Assembly (NCBI GenBank): GCA_023391895.1 | Contig: JAEWAC010000151.1 | Location: 1-22,919 of the forward strand | Source: Bacteroidota bacterium | GTDB taxonomy: Bacteria > Bacteroidota > Bacteroidia > Chitinophagales > Chitinophagaceae | Reading direction: 5' to 3' | DNA length: 22,919 nucleotides | In this document: positions 7,935 to 16,652 of the stretch, piece by piece | Layout of the letters: every line of letters starts with the position of its first letter | Position numbering within the stretch: the first letter of the stretch is position 1 | The notes under the pieces: model-generated | Databases searched by the model: none | What the model saw: only the letters and a program-made list of their open reading frames with translations | What the model was told of the DNA's origin: nothing | Program-made: the position numbers and the translations under genes

Positions 7935-9016
7935 TGCCTTACTTTTTGACTCCTCAACAGCAAAGTGGTGATGAAACGGATCTCCTGCGGCTTCAGGTCG
8001 TGGTACATAGGCAAACAAAGCGTTCGCTTAGCAATATCCAGGCTTTGGCTGCACTCATACCGGTCCACGTAAGGCAGGGTATGCAGTGAGGGGTAAAAAT
8101 ATCTTCTGGGAAAAACACAATGGCTGGTGAGCCGGTACGCTGTTTTTTTCAGCATTTCTTCCGATGAAAAGATTACCGGGTAGTAGGCATAATTGTATTG
8201 CACTTCCCCGGCAATAAGGGGTCGTTGTATTTCCATATCGGCCAACTGTTCCTGGTACAGCAAAGTGTCGCTTTTTCTTTTGTCCAGAATTGCATCAATG
8301 TACTTTAGGTTCGCCAGTCCCATGGCCGCATGAAACTCGGAGTTTTTGGCATTGATGCCCAAGCAGGCAAAGTTTTCGTGCCCGTCGATCCCAAAGTTGC
8401 GCATGTAAGCCATTTTGGTAATCAGCCGCGGGTCTTGCGAAAAAACCGCTCCGCCTTCCGTAGTATGATACAGCTTGGTGGCATGAAAGGAAGTGGTACT
8501 GATATCCCCATAAGCAAAAATGGATTTCCCCTTATAGCTGGTACCAAAGCAATGAGCAGCATCGTAGATCACTTTCAGGTTATGCTTATGCGCAATATAA
8601 CTGATCGATTCAACATCACAGGGATTGCCGTACATATGCGTAGCCAGTATAGCGGTTGTGCGGGGCGTAATGGCGGCTTCTATCTTATCCGGATCAATGT
8701 TCAGTGTTTGCGGATCAATGTCCACCAGTACAGGCTTGCACCCCTCCCACACAATACTGCTGGTAGTGGCAACAAAAGAATAAGCCGTAGTGATTACTTC
8801 GCCTTTCAGGGCGAGTGCCTTAATAGCCAGTTGCAGGGCTATTGTTCCATTGGTTACATAAAGTAGGTATGGAAGGCCTAGGTACTGTTTTAGCTTCAGT
8901 TCCAGTTCGTTTACCAGCGGACCATTGTTGGTAAGCCAGTTGCGTTGCCAAATGCCTTTGACAAACATTTCATAGTCTTCTACAGGGGGCAGGAAAGGCT
9001 TTGTGATTGGTATCAT
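7931..9016 (-). CDS. DegT/DnrJ/EryC1/StrS sugar aminotransferase
   Basis: A 361-residue PLP-dependent aminotransferase acting on a nucleotide-linked 4-keto or 3-keto sugar. It begins PITKPFLPP and has NGTIALQLAI (56-65) for phosphate binding, AYSFVATTSSI (78-88), YDAAHCFG (151-158) with the pyridine-binding Asp152, and SFHATKLYHTTEGGAVF (176-192) with catalytic Lys181. It also keeps the C-terminal RRYFYPSLHTLPY and LCLPMYHDL segments of the VioA/FdtB/WecE type, so it is a genuine catalytic member. The preceding nucleotide-sugar dehydratase and thymidylyltransferase genes are not in the window and must lie elsewhere if it uses a dTDP-sugar. Its TGA overlaps the WbqC start (ATGA), making it the first gene of a four-gene coupled block. 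Confidence 0.94.
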   Translation of the reverse strand: MIPITKPFLPPVEDYEMFVKGIWQRNWLTNNGPLVNELELKLKQYLGLPYLLYVTNGTIALQLAIKALALKGEVITTAYSFVATTSSIVWEGCKPVLVDIDPQTLNIDPDKIEAAITPRTTAILATHMYGNPCDVESISYIAHKHNLKVIYDAAHCFGTSYKGKSIFAYGDISTTSFHATKLYHTTEGGAVFSQDPRLITKMAYMRNFGIDGHENFACLGINAKNSEFHAAMGLANLKYIDAILDKRKSDTLLYQEQLADMEIQRPLIAGEVQYNYAYYPVIFSSEEMLKKTAYRLTSHCVFPRRYFYPSLHTLPYVDRYECSQSLDIAKRTLCLPMYHDLKPQEIRFITTLLLRSQKVRQ

Positions 9017-9092
9017 ATAGATAGCCTGATTACGGTGTTACCTTTTAATGGAAATACAATTGCAAATGGATGGATATGGGGTTTTAAAGAAG

Positions 9093-9173
9093 ATCCTTAT
9101 AAGACAGTTCATTAAAAACCTTATATCTATAATTAGATATGGGATTTTGAAAGGTTTTTTAAACTATAAGGAT
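9093..9173 (-). terminator. Nested inverted repeats: possible terminator or attenuator between ABC exporter and aminotransferase
   Basis: Three nested arm pairs are present: ATCCTTAT (9093-9100) with ATAAGGAT (9166-9173), AAAAACCTT (9114-9122) with AAGGTTTTT (9151-9159), and ATATCTA (9123-9129) with TAGATAT (9134-9140). Read on the minus strand the middle stem ends in GGTTTTT, as in a weak intrinsic terminator, 77 nt after the end of the ABC gene. The structure is AT-rich, so it may attenuate and not stop transcription of the aminotransferase cassette. Confidence 0.45.
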
Positions 9174-9193
9174 ACTGAATAGTGAAGGAAAGA

Positions 9194-9211
9194 GGAGGCA
9201 TCCCTGCCTCC
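9194..9211 (-). terminator. GC-rich hairpin just after the ABC exporter gene
   Basis: GGAGGCA (9194-9200), a 4-nt loop and TGCCTCC (9205-9211) form a perfect 7-bp stem, 21 nt past the stop codon. On the minus strand it is followed by TCTTTCCTTC, pyrimidine-rich but not a true U run. It could be a weak terminator or an mRNA 3'-end stabiliser. Confidence 0.4.
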
Positions 9212-9232
9212 AATATACTAAGAAGATTTGAA

Positions 9233-11032
9233 TTAAACAGCCTGCAGGGAAACCATTTTTTGAAATCTTGAAGATTTATGGATCATCTCATCAAAAGAAC
9301 CCGCTGCCGATACCTCGCCGTCTTCCAGCAGGTAAATGATATCTGCTTCCTTGATGGTTGATAAGCGGTGGGCAATCAAAACCATGGTATAGTGCCCGTG
9401 CAGCTTTTCAATATTTTCCTGAATAATCTTTTCCGTTTCTGAATCCAGTGCGGAAGTAGCTTCATCCAGGATCAGAATGTCAGCGTCTTTAAACAACTCG
9501 CGGGCAATGGAAATGCGTTGCTTTTGCCCACCGGAAATTAAAATACCATTATCACCCAGCCGTGTTTTTTCTTTTTCCGGTAAGGCGTTCAAAAAATCGC
9601 CAAGGGAGGCCATCTCCACTACTTTGTTGAAGCGTTTGATATTTTCTGGGGTGGGTTCCGCCCAGAAAGTAATGTTGTTATAAATGTTGTCGTTAAAAAT
9701 GACAGACTCCTGTGAGATGTAACCGATTTTACTTCTGTATGTGTTGAGATCGTATTCCCGCAAAGGCTGATCGTCTACATATATTTGCCCCTTATTGGGC
9801 ATAAACAAACCGGCAATCATATTGGCAATGGTTGTTTTTCCCGAGCCGCTTTCACCAATCAGGGCAATGGTTTGTTTTGCTGGTATTTTAATATTAATAT
9901 TATTTAATGCCTTCTTACTCTCGTCGTAATGGAATACCACATCTTTAAAAAACAGTTGCTTTTTGAAACCCTTGTAAACTACACTACCGGGCTTTTCCTG
10001 CAAGCCAGACATTTGTTCTGTCATGGTGGCTACGGCATTCATGCCACCACTATACTCAATAAACAACTGCCAATAGCTTTGACACATCACCAGGTAAGTC
10101 AACGCCCTGTAGAACAACAGCAAACTCAATATGATAGAATCCAGGCTACTGCCTACCCAGTTAACCTGTGCCAAAATAACCAGGCTAACGATGGTAATAA
10201 TCACGGGTTCTTTTATACTCGCTGCAATTGCATTTAAATTGCCGATTCTCCTGTTGATTTGTTCTGTTTCCGTGATGACACTTTTCAGCTTTTTGGAATA
10301 ATCCGTAAAAGTATTGGTCGACTTCAGGTATTTGAAATAGTTGATGGCTTGTATCAGGTAGCCATTAAAGTCACTTCCTTTAGTGGTCAGTTCTATAGAA
10401 GCCCTTTTTGTTTTTTTATAAAGCCTTCTATAAATAAAGTTGGACAATCCGGCACCTAATCCGACTAAAATGGCAAACTGATAGTTGGATAAAAAAGCCA
10501 GTACTATATAGGTTGCCAGCATCACGAAAGCCTGCGAGGCAGAAAAGTAATACACCAAGGTTTGATGCAGGCGTCCTACTTCGGTGGTCAGGGTATTCTG
10601 TATTTTACCAGCATCCAGCTTTAAAAAGGCGCTATATGAGAGGCCATGTAAATTATTGACAAGATTATAGCGTACTTTTTTGGTAAACAACTGCTTCAGC
10701 ATGGCATAATAAGAAAGTTGCGCATATTTCAGCATTCCTTTAGCCACAAATAAAATTGTCATCATGCCAAGTACAGTAGTAAGGTTCAATTCAAAACCCA
10801 GGCTTTGTACGAAATCGGTTAGATAATGTAAAGAGCCTAGCGACTCCTCGCCTCCCGTGGCACCATCCTTATTGCTAACTAACTGTAATAAGGGTATGAA
10901 CATGGCCAGCCCCAAACCATCCATAAAACTGATCAAAACACACAAGCCCAGGTAGGCTATCAGCTTGTTGCCAATGACCTGATAGTAAAAATTAAAATAC
11001 CCCCAAAAATTATTTTTAAAAGATAGTTTCAT
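9233..11032 (-). CDS. ABC exporter, fused transmembrane and ATPase domains (MsbA/PglK-like)
   Basis: A 599-residue half-transporter. Residues 1-330 hold hydrophobic segments consistent with the six-helix exporter domain (for example around 24-50, 85-105, 165-195, 275-312). The ATPase domain begins near 360 with Walker A GESGSGKTT (393-401), Q-loop Gln441, signature ISGGQKQ (499-505), Walker B ILILDEATSALD (519-530) and switch His555. Homodimers of this type flip lipid-linked sugars (PglK, MsbA) or export small molecules. Its place directly after Wza and Wzc genes and ahead of glycosyltransferases suggests it flips the lipid-linked repeat unit, a role usually taken by Wzx. It is separated from Wzc by 123 nt holding two small hairpins (palindrome CCCATATGGG at 11143-11152; GGGCAG/CTGCCC at 11086-11107). 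Confidence 0.92.
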   Translation of the reverse strand: MKLSFKNNFWGYFNFYYQVIGNKLIAYLGLCVLISFMDGLGLAMFIPLLQLVSNKDGATGGEESLGSLHYLTDFVQSLGFELNLTTVLGMMTILFVAKGMLKYAQLSYYAMLKQLFTKKVRYNLVNNLHGLSYSAFLKLDAGKIQNTLTTEVGRLHQTLVYYFSASQAFVMLATYIVLAFLSNYQFAILVGLGAGLSNFIYRRLYKKTKRASIELTTKGSDFNGYLIQAINYFKYLKSTNTFTDYSKKLKSVITETEQINRRIGNLNAIAASIKEPVIITIVSLVILAQVNWVGSSLDSIILSLLLFYRALTYLVMCQSYWQLFIEYSGGMNAVATMTEQMSGLQEKPGSVVYKGFKKQLFFKDVVFHYDESKKALNNINIKIPAKQTIALIGESGSGKTTIANMIAGLFMPNKGQIYVDDQPLREYDLNTYRSKIGYISQESVIFNDNIYNNITFWAEPTPENIKRFNKVVEMASLGDFLNALPEKEKTRLGDNGILISGGQKQRISIARELFKDADILILDEATSALDSETEKIIQENIEKLHGHYTMVLIAHRLSTIKEADIIYLLEDGEVSAAGSFDEMIHKSSRFQKMVSLQAV

Positions 11033-11155
11033 TGATAGAATTATGATCTTCTTTAAGGATACGATGTTGTTTCCGGAAAGGTTACGGGCAGATTTTATTT
11101 ACTGCCCATAACTGGTAGTGAAGGATAAAAGATTTTCCAAAGCCCATATGGGTTT

Positions 11156-13504
11156 TTAGCTATTGGCCAGGGCCTTACGCTTTTTCTTTTCGTTGGGCTG
11201 GTACCCATAACCATAGGCAAAGTCATTGCCATAATTAAACTCCTTGCTGTTGATTATCCCATTGATGATCAAGGTCAGGCGGGGCAGTTTTTTTTGTTCA
11301 TCCAGCTTGTTGATTAATTTAATGGTAGAACGCAGGGTATGGTTATGGCGAATCACAAAGAAGGAAATATCAGCCCATTTACCCAGTGTCAGGGCATCGG
11401 ATACCGGCCCTACAGGAGGCGTATCAATGACAATCACATCAAAGTTTTGCTTCAGGTAGTCAAACAGGGCAGGCATTTTGTCGCTCAGGATCAGCTCACC
11501 CGGGTTAGAAGGCAGCGGGTCGCCACAGCTTGCAAAATACAGGTTTTCCGAATTGGCCACCGGCTTTATAATTTCCTCTATCCTGGCCTCACCTGATAAA
11601 TAGTTGGACAGGCCAAGGCTTTGATGCATACCCAATTTATCGGTTAAGCCGGGGTTGCGTAGGTCAAACTCCAGCAAGGCTACTTTTTTATTACTGATGG
11701 CAATGCTATTGGCCAGGTTCAGGCTGACAAAGCTTTTACCTTCCTCGCTTTTAGAAGAAGTAACCAGTAATACCTTTTGCGTTAAACCACGGGTCAGGTA
11801 AGAAATGTTGGTCCTAAGGGTTCTGAATTGTTCCGCTTCCGGAGAGGTATTATCGGGTGTGATCACCAGTTCCCTCGTGGCTTTGGTTACATTGCCAATT
11901 TCACCGGCGATGGGCAGGCTGGTTTGTGCTTCCACATCCTGCCGGGTCTCAACCTTATTATTCACCAATACTCTGATCAAAATAATCAAAGCCGGCAACA
12001 ACAAACCCGCCGCAAAGGCGATCCCATAAAACATTAAAGGTTTCGGATACTGGGACACATTGGTTAAGTTGTTGTCAACAATGCGGGACTCGGCAATTTC
12101 TGCTGAGGCCAGTTCCAGGTTCTTATCCTCTCTTTTTTGCAGCAGGAAAGTGTATAAAGATTGTTTAATACCCAATACCCTGTTCAGCTCAATCATCTCT
12201 TTCTCTTTTTCCGGCATGGTAGTAAAGCGGCTGGTAATGCTTCTTTCCTGAGCCGCCAGAGAATTGATGTTGGCTTTGATTTCACTTCGGATATTTTTTA
12301 CATTCTTTAAAATATTGCTCCGGATCTGTTGCAGCTGGCCATCTATAGCCGGCAGTCTCGGGTCCTGCTCGGTTCCGTTGTCCAGCACCGTTCTTTTTTG
12401 CAGCACCAGCTGGTTGTACCGGTTGATCTGGTCGCCCAGCACCGGGTCTTGCAGGCCGCTGCTGTTGGGTACGATTTCCTCTCTTCCGTTATAGCTTCTG
12501 ATGTTATTTTCCACCAGGTTCAGCAGGTCCTGCTTTAAAATGTTTTCCGATTTACGGGCATCGATTTCCGGCAGGTTGGCCAATAACTGGTTGGCCGAGG
12601 AAGAAACATCAAACACCTGATTACCGGCTTTAAAATCCCTTACCAGTTTGGCCTGCGCATACAGCTCGGCGCTTACGGCCGCCAGGCGCTCGTTTAAAAA
12701 GGCCATTTCTTTTTTAAGTGCCTGGTTGTTATAACTCAGGTTGGAAAAATCGTAGGTATATACCAATACATTGATGAAATCCCGTGCCCTTTCGGGTATT
12801 TCATCTTTTACAGACACCTGCAGCAAGCCGGGACCCGACTTAGGAGCCGGTGCCGCTTCTATGCGGGAAATGTATTTGTAAATGGTTTTTATCCGGCCGG
12901 CAAACTTTACTTCATACTGACCTGCCCGGGGTACCAGGGCGCTGTCTTTCATTCCAATCGTAAGGGTATCGGTATTGATTACCAGGGGCTGGTTATACTT
13001 CCCGGTAGCCTTCAGCGCATCTGCTTCCACCGTGTAGGATGCATTTTCGAAAGAAAGCTTGTAAACAGGGCTTTCCACATCTTCGGCAGCCCTTTTCACG
13101 TTCATGTAAAAAGGAAGTTCGGCCAGGTTGATCAACCTATTTTTACCCTCCTCTTCTTTTTTCAGCTCAATGTGTAAACGCAGTGAATCTACCACATCTC
13201 CAATCAGTGCGGTAGAATGCAGTTTGATGATCTCGTTGCTGATATCGGGCTCAATGCGGGAGTCGCTTTTACCGCTGCCAAACGCCGAACCACCCAGTAT
13301 GTTGCTGGCATCGGTGGGCTGTTTGATCAGCACATAGCTCGACACCTGGAAAATAGTGGGCATGTACCGGAAATACAAATAAGCGGCTGAAACAAATACA
13401 GCAATGGCTACAATAAACCATACATAGTTTTTCGCCAGTTTTGATATATATCGTTTAATATCAAAACCTTTACTATTTTCTTCCTCAAAATATGTCTGCT
13501 CCAT
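11156..13504 (-). CDS. wzc: Wzc-type polysaccharide co-polymerase with tyrosine autokinase domain
   Basis: A 782-residue inner-membrane protein. A first membrane helix lies near 27-46 and a second near 489-512; between them is a large periplasmic part with Wzz-like start and long coiled helices (about 255-460), ending in the GNVR-type PEKEKEMIELNR region (431-442). The cytoplasmic BY-kinase has Walker A SSKSEEGKSF (583-592), Walker A' LLEFDLRNPG (610-619) and Walker B VIVIDTPP (690-697). A C-terminal tyrosine cluster (Tyr758, 764, 766, 768) is the likely autophosphorylation tail. The first acidic residue of Walker A' is Glu where Asp is more usual. It controls chain length and couples polymerisation to export with the Wza lipoprotein encoded 12 nt upstream. 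Confidence 0.96.
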   Translation of the reverse strand: MEQTYFEEENSKGFDIKRYISKLAKNYVWFIVAIAVFVSAAYLYFRYMPTIFQVSSYVLIKQPTDASNILGGSAFGSGKSDSRIEPDISNEIIKLHSTALIGDVVDSLRLHIELKKEEEGKNRLINLAELPFYMNVKRAAEDVESPVYKLSFENASYTVEADALKATGKYNQPLVINTDTLTIGMKDSALVPRAGQYEVKFAGRIKTIYKYISRIEAAPAPKSGPGLLQVSVKDEIPERARDFINVLVYTYDFSNLSYNNQALKKEMAFLNERLAAVSAELYAQAKLVRDFKAGNQVFDVSSSANQLLANLPEIDARKSENILKQDLLNLVENNIRSYNGREEIVPNSSGLQDPVLGDQINRYNQLVLQKRTVLDNGTEQDPRLPAIDGQLQQIRSNILKNVKNIRSEIKANINSLAAQERSITSRFTTMPEKEKEMIELNRVLGIKQSLYTFLLQKREDKNLELASAEIAESRIVDNNLTNVSQYPKPLMFYGIAFAAGLLLPALIILIRVLVNNKVETRQDVEAQTSLPIAGEIGNVTKATRELVITPDNTSPEAEQFRTLRTNISYLTRGLTQKVLLVTSSKSEEGKSFVSLNLANSIAISNKKVALLEFDLRNPGLTDKLGMHQSLGLSNYLSGEARIEEIIKPVANSENLYFASCGDPLPSNPGELILSDKMPALFDYLKQNFDVIVIDTPPVGPVSDALTLGKWADISFFVIRHNHTLRSTIKLINKLDEQKKLPRLTLIINGIINSKEFNYGNDFAYGYGYQPNEKKKRKALANS

Positions 13505-13516
13505 GTATTTGTTATT

Positions 13517-14296
13517 TTATTTTGAAAGGGCGAATCCTAAGGATACCAGACCAATGACCATGGACAGCATAGAAGCGAAGAAGCGGGCATCTTCGCGGTA
13601 CTTTTGGGTAGGCCTGGTTTTTATATATATCACGTCGTTATGCCTTAACTGAAAAATTTCGGGATTGGTTAAAACGTTTTTCTTTCTCAGATCAATTTTA
13701 TAAACGGTACGCTGGCCTTTATAATCACGAAACAGCCGCACATCGGATATTCTTCCACTTTGTTCCAGCTCCGGGCCTGCCATGGCCAACCCTTCCAGTA
13801 GTGTGTTTTTTTGCACCGAAAGCTCTTTGATGCCGGCTCCAACACCGATAACCGAAATTCTGAATGTATTAAACCGGGCCTCCACCAATGGATCTTTTAA
13901 ATAAACGGCCGCGGTTTGAGTAAGATGGCTCACTAGTTGATTGGTGGTTAAGCCCGTTACCTTTACTTTCCCCATATAAGGAAATTCAATATAACCGTTG
14001 GGGTCTACCAGGTAACCACCCTCACCACTGATACCTCCCCCGGATATTCCGTTGGTCTTGTTCAAAAAAGCAGCCGCTTCTTTGTCTTTTCCGGAAATAA
14101 AGATGCTTAAATTATCGCCCGCCTCAATGACTCGCTCTTCCTGTGGCATAGGCGGCAGACTGATAATATCCTGATCCGGAAGATCGCTGAAAAAGCCCGT
14201 GTCTTTGGTAGTGGAACAGGACCCTAGCAGGCAAACCAATGCCAGCGCCAGGCTTATAGAAGTGGGGAACTTGGTAATCATAAAGTTGCGTCTCAT
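13517..14296 (-). CDS. wza: Wza-type polysaccharide export outer-membrane lipoprotein
   Basis: A 259-residue lipoprotein. A signal peptide (TSISLALALVCLLGSC) ends in a lipobox with Cys27. The poly-export domain follows: EERVIEAGDNLSIFI (about 53-67), GYLVDPNGYIEFPYMGKVKVTGLT (94-117) and KDPLVEARF. A soluble-ligand-binding beta-grasp unit follows (FRISVIGVGAGIKELSV to about 200), in which the usual G-E-V-x-x-P-G turn is altered to GVGAGIKE. The C-terminus SMLSMVIGLVSLGFALSK is hydrophobic, like the membrane-spanning end seen in short Bacteroidota Wza proteins. Met6 (14281) is an equally good start. It forms the outer-membrane exit for the polymer together with the Wzc partner encoded next. 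Confidence 0.94.
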   Translation of the reverse strand: MRRNFMITKFPTSISLALALVCLLGSCSTTKDTGFFSDLPDQDIISLPPMPQEERVIEAGDNLSIFISGKDKEAAAFLNKTNGISGGGISGEGGYLVDPNGYIEFPYMGKVKVTGLTTNQLVSHLTQTAAVYLKDPLVEARFNTFRISVIGVGAGIKELSVQKNTLLEGLAMAGPELEQSGRISDVRLFRDYKGQRTVYKIDLRKKNVLTNPEIFQLRHNDVIYIKTRPTQKYREDARFFASMLSMVIGLVSLGFALSK

Positions 14297-14345
14297 TAAA
14301 AAGGGTATTGATTAGCGAAATAATATATTATTTTTTTAATATTAT

Positions 14346-15359
14346 CTATAAACTCGCCTTCTGGGGTTGAAAAAGGTTTTCTTTATACCATTGTACCGTT
14401 GTCTGCAAACCGTCCAGAATAGATACCTGTGGGTCATAACCAATCAGATTCCTGGCTTTGTCGATGTTGGCCAGGCTGTGTTTTACATCGCCTTTCCGCT
14501 CCTCCCTATACTCCGGCTGCAGTGCCAAACCCGTTAAACCGCTGATATAGCCCCATAACTGGTTGAGCGTGGTGCGTTCGCCGTATGCGATATTGATCAC
14601 CTCGCTTTGCTGCAGGTCGGCGGCCAGCAGGGCTTTTACATTGGCCTGAATGGCGTTGTCAACAAACGTAAAATCGCGGCTGGTTTCCCCGTCACCATTA
14701 ATAAAAGGCGCTTTGCTGCTCAGGGCGGCTTCTACAAACAAGGGTATCACCGCTGCATAAGGTCCCTTGGGATTTTGCCTGGGTCCAAATACATTGAAAT
14801 ACCGTAAACCAATGGTATGAAAATCATAGGTTTTTGAAAACACACTGGCGTACAGTTCATTCACGAACTTGGTAACAGCATAAGGCGACAACGGGTTACC
14901 AATCTGCTCTTCCACTTTGGGCAGGCCCGGGTGGTCGCCATACGTACTGGAACTAGCCGCGTACACCATTCTTTTCACCCCCCTATCCCGGGCAGCAACC
15001 AGCATGTTCAAAAAACCGCTCACATTCACCTCGTTACTGGTGATGGGATCGTTGATGGAACGGGGCACAGAACCCAGTGCTGCCTGGTGCGATACAAAAT
15101 CGATACCCTGCAGTGCCCGGCGACAGGTTTCCAGATCCCTTATATCACCTTCCACCAATTCAAACTGCGGCAGATCCAGGAATTCTTTTATATTATCCCT
15201 GGAGCCGGTACTGAAATTATCCAACACCCGCACCTTGCCGGCACCATTTTTCAGCAGGTACTCTGCAATATTCGAGCCGATAAATCCAGCCCCTCCGGTT
15301 ATTAAAAAGCTATAGGAACTTAAGTTCTGATTATGGTGTTTATTCTGGCTCATTATCAT
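14346..15359 (-). CDS. UDP-N-acetylglucosamine (uronate) 4-epimerase, WbpP/TviC type
   Basis: A 337-residue extended short-chain dehydrogenase/reductase. It has the NAD-binding GGAGFIG (22-28), the acidic VLDNFSTG (45-52), the catalytic serine region AASSSTYGD (134-142) and Y160-x3-K164. The segment HQAALGSVPRSINDP (91-105) with the following VNVSGFLNML is the hallmark of the WbpP/TviC/WbgU group, which prefers N-acetylated UDP-sugars over UDP-glucose. It starts 6 nt after the dehydrogenase stop, so the pair probably converts UDP-GlcNAc to UDP-GalNAcA through UDP-GlcNAcA. Start is ATG at 15359 or the third codon at 15353. Confidence 0.93.
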   Translation of the reverse strand: MIMSQNKHHNQNLSSYSFLITGGAGFIGSNIAEYLLKNGAGKVRVLDNFSTGSRDNIKEFLDLPQFELVEGDIRDLETCRRALQGIDFVSHQAALGSVPRSINDPITSNEVNVSGFLNMLVAARDRGVKRMVYAASSSTYGDHPGLPKVEEQIGNPLSPYAVTKFVNELYASVFSKTYDFHTIGLRYFNVFGPRQNPKGPYAAVIPLFVEAALSSKAPFINGDGETSRDFTFVDNAIQANVKALLAADLQQSEVINIAYGERTTLNQLWGYISGLTGLALQPEYREERKGDVKHSLANIDKARNLIGYDPQVSILDGLQTTVQWYKENLFQPQKASL

Positions 15360-15365
15360 CTTGTT

Positions 15366-16652
15366 TTAAAGTCGTGCATCAACCAATTCTTTATCTAAAA
15401 CAGCTTTCACATCAAAGAGTACACATTTATCGTTGCAGATGTTTTTGATCATCTGGTAATTGAACTCCTTATGTGCCACCGTCACAATAACAGTATCGTA
15501 ACTGTTGTTTTCGGGCAGTTCTTTAAAGGTTTCAATACCGTATTCGTGTAACACTTCCTTCGGATCGGCCCAGGGATCGTACACATCCACATTGATATGA
15601 TAAGCCTTCAGGTGGTTAATGATATCAATTACTTTGGTATTGCGTACATCCGGACAGTTTTCTTTAAAGGTGATACCCAGTACCAGGGCCTTGCTGCCTA
15701 CTACGTGTATGCCTTTGCGTACCATTAGCTTGATCACTTCATCGGCTACATAGGCACCCATGCCATCGTTCAGTCGTCGGCCGGCTAAAATAATCTCGGG
15801 GTGATAACCCACTTCAATGGCTTTTTGCGCCAGGTAGTAGGGATCCACACCAATGCAGTGTCCGCCTACCAGGCCGGGTTTAAACGGCAGAAAGTTCCAC
15901 TTGGTGCCGGCAGCCGCCAGTACCTCGTGTGTATCAATATTCAAGTGGTTAAAAATCTTTGCCAGCTCATTGATAAAAGCAATGTTGATATCGCGCTGGG
16001 CGTTTTCGATCACCTTGGCTGCTTCGGCCACTTTGATAGAAGGCGCCAGGTGCGTACCGGCCACAATAATGCTAGAGTACAATTCATTTACCACCTTGGC
16101 CGCTTCCGGCGTGGAGCCGGAAGTTACTTTTTTGATTTTGGTAACGGTATGTTCTTTATCGCCGGGATTGATGCGTTCGGGTGAATAACCTACAAAAAAG
16201 TTTTTGTTGAACTGCAGGCCAGAGGTTTTTTCCAGAATGGGCACACACTCATCTTCGGTAACACCCGGGTAAACCGTGGATTCATAAATAACAATATCGC
16301 CTTCACCCAGGTACTTGCCTACGGTTTGGCTGGCTTTTACCAAAGGCGTTAAGTCGGGCCGGTTGTGCTTATCAACAGGCGTAGGAACGGTTATGATATA
16401 AATGTTGGCGCTTTGCAGCTCATCAAACTGGTTGCTGACAAAAAGGCCTTTAGACGGATCGTTTTCTTCTTTTAATACGGATTGAAGATCTTCGGAAGTT
16501 ACTTCGAGGGTAAAATCCTGGGCGGAGCGTAAACCTTTTACGCGGGTTTCGTTAATATCAAAGCCAATAACCGGGAACTTTTTGGAGAATTCCACAGCCA
16601 GCGGTAATCCCACATATCCAAGTCCAATCACGGCAATTTTTAAATCCTTCAT
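15366..16652 (-). CDS. UDP-N-acetylglucosamine 6-dehydrogenase, TviB/WbpO type
   Basis: A 428-residue nucleotide-sugar dehydrogenase that oxidises the C6 alcohol of a UDP-HexNAc to a carboxylate using NAD. The NAD motif is GLGYVGLP (10-17). ITVPTPVDKHNRPDLTPL (87-104) matches the TviB subgroup closely. Further blocks are YESTVYPG (123-130), EAAKVIENAQRDINIAFINELA (210-231) and the catalytic cysteine in GGHCIGVDPYYLA (263-275, Cys266). It is the first gene of the polysaccharide locus, preceded by a long leader with a promoter candidate at 17048-17078. Its immediate neighbour is the WbpP/TviC-type epimerase, and the two-gene order is that of the Vi-antigen precursor pathway. Confidence 0.95.
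   Translation of the reverse strand: MKDLKIAVIGLGYVGLPLAVEFSKKFPVIGFDINETRVKGLRSAQDFTLEVTSEDLQSVLKEENDPSKGLFVSNQFDELQSANIYIITVPTPVDKHNRPDLTPLVKASQTVGKYLGEGDIVIYESTVYPGVTEDECVPILEKTSGLQFNKNFFVGYSPERINPGDKEHTVTKIKKVTSGSTPEAAKVVNELYSSIIVAGTHLAPSIKVAEAAKVIENAQRDINIAFINELAKIFNHLNIDTHEVLAAAGTKWNFLPFKPGLVGGHCIGVDPYYLAQKAIEVGYHPEIILAGRRLNDGMGAYVADEVIKLMVRKGIHVVGSKALVLGITFKENCPDVRNTKVIDIINHLKAYHINVDVYDPWADPKEVLHEYGIETFKELPENNSYDTVIVTVAHKEFNYQMIKNICNDKCVLFDVKAVLDKELVDARL

Noticed and set aside
7935..8018. 28-codon N-terminal extension of the WbqC gene
   Set aside because: It lies inside the aminotransferase gene, has no family similarity, and the internal ATG at 7934 gives both the conserved MKVAIMQPYFFPY start and an ATGA overlap.
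8330..8866. 178-codon plus-strand frame within the aminotransferase gene
   Set aside because: The opposite strand encodes a full set of DegT motifs; this is its antisense shadow.
11086..11152. Hairpins between Wzc and ABC genes as terminators
   Set aside because: GGGCAG/CTGCCC and CCCATATGGG are short and lack a T run on the minus strand; they do not justify splitting the operon.
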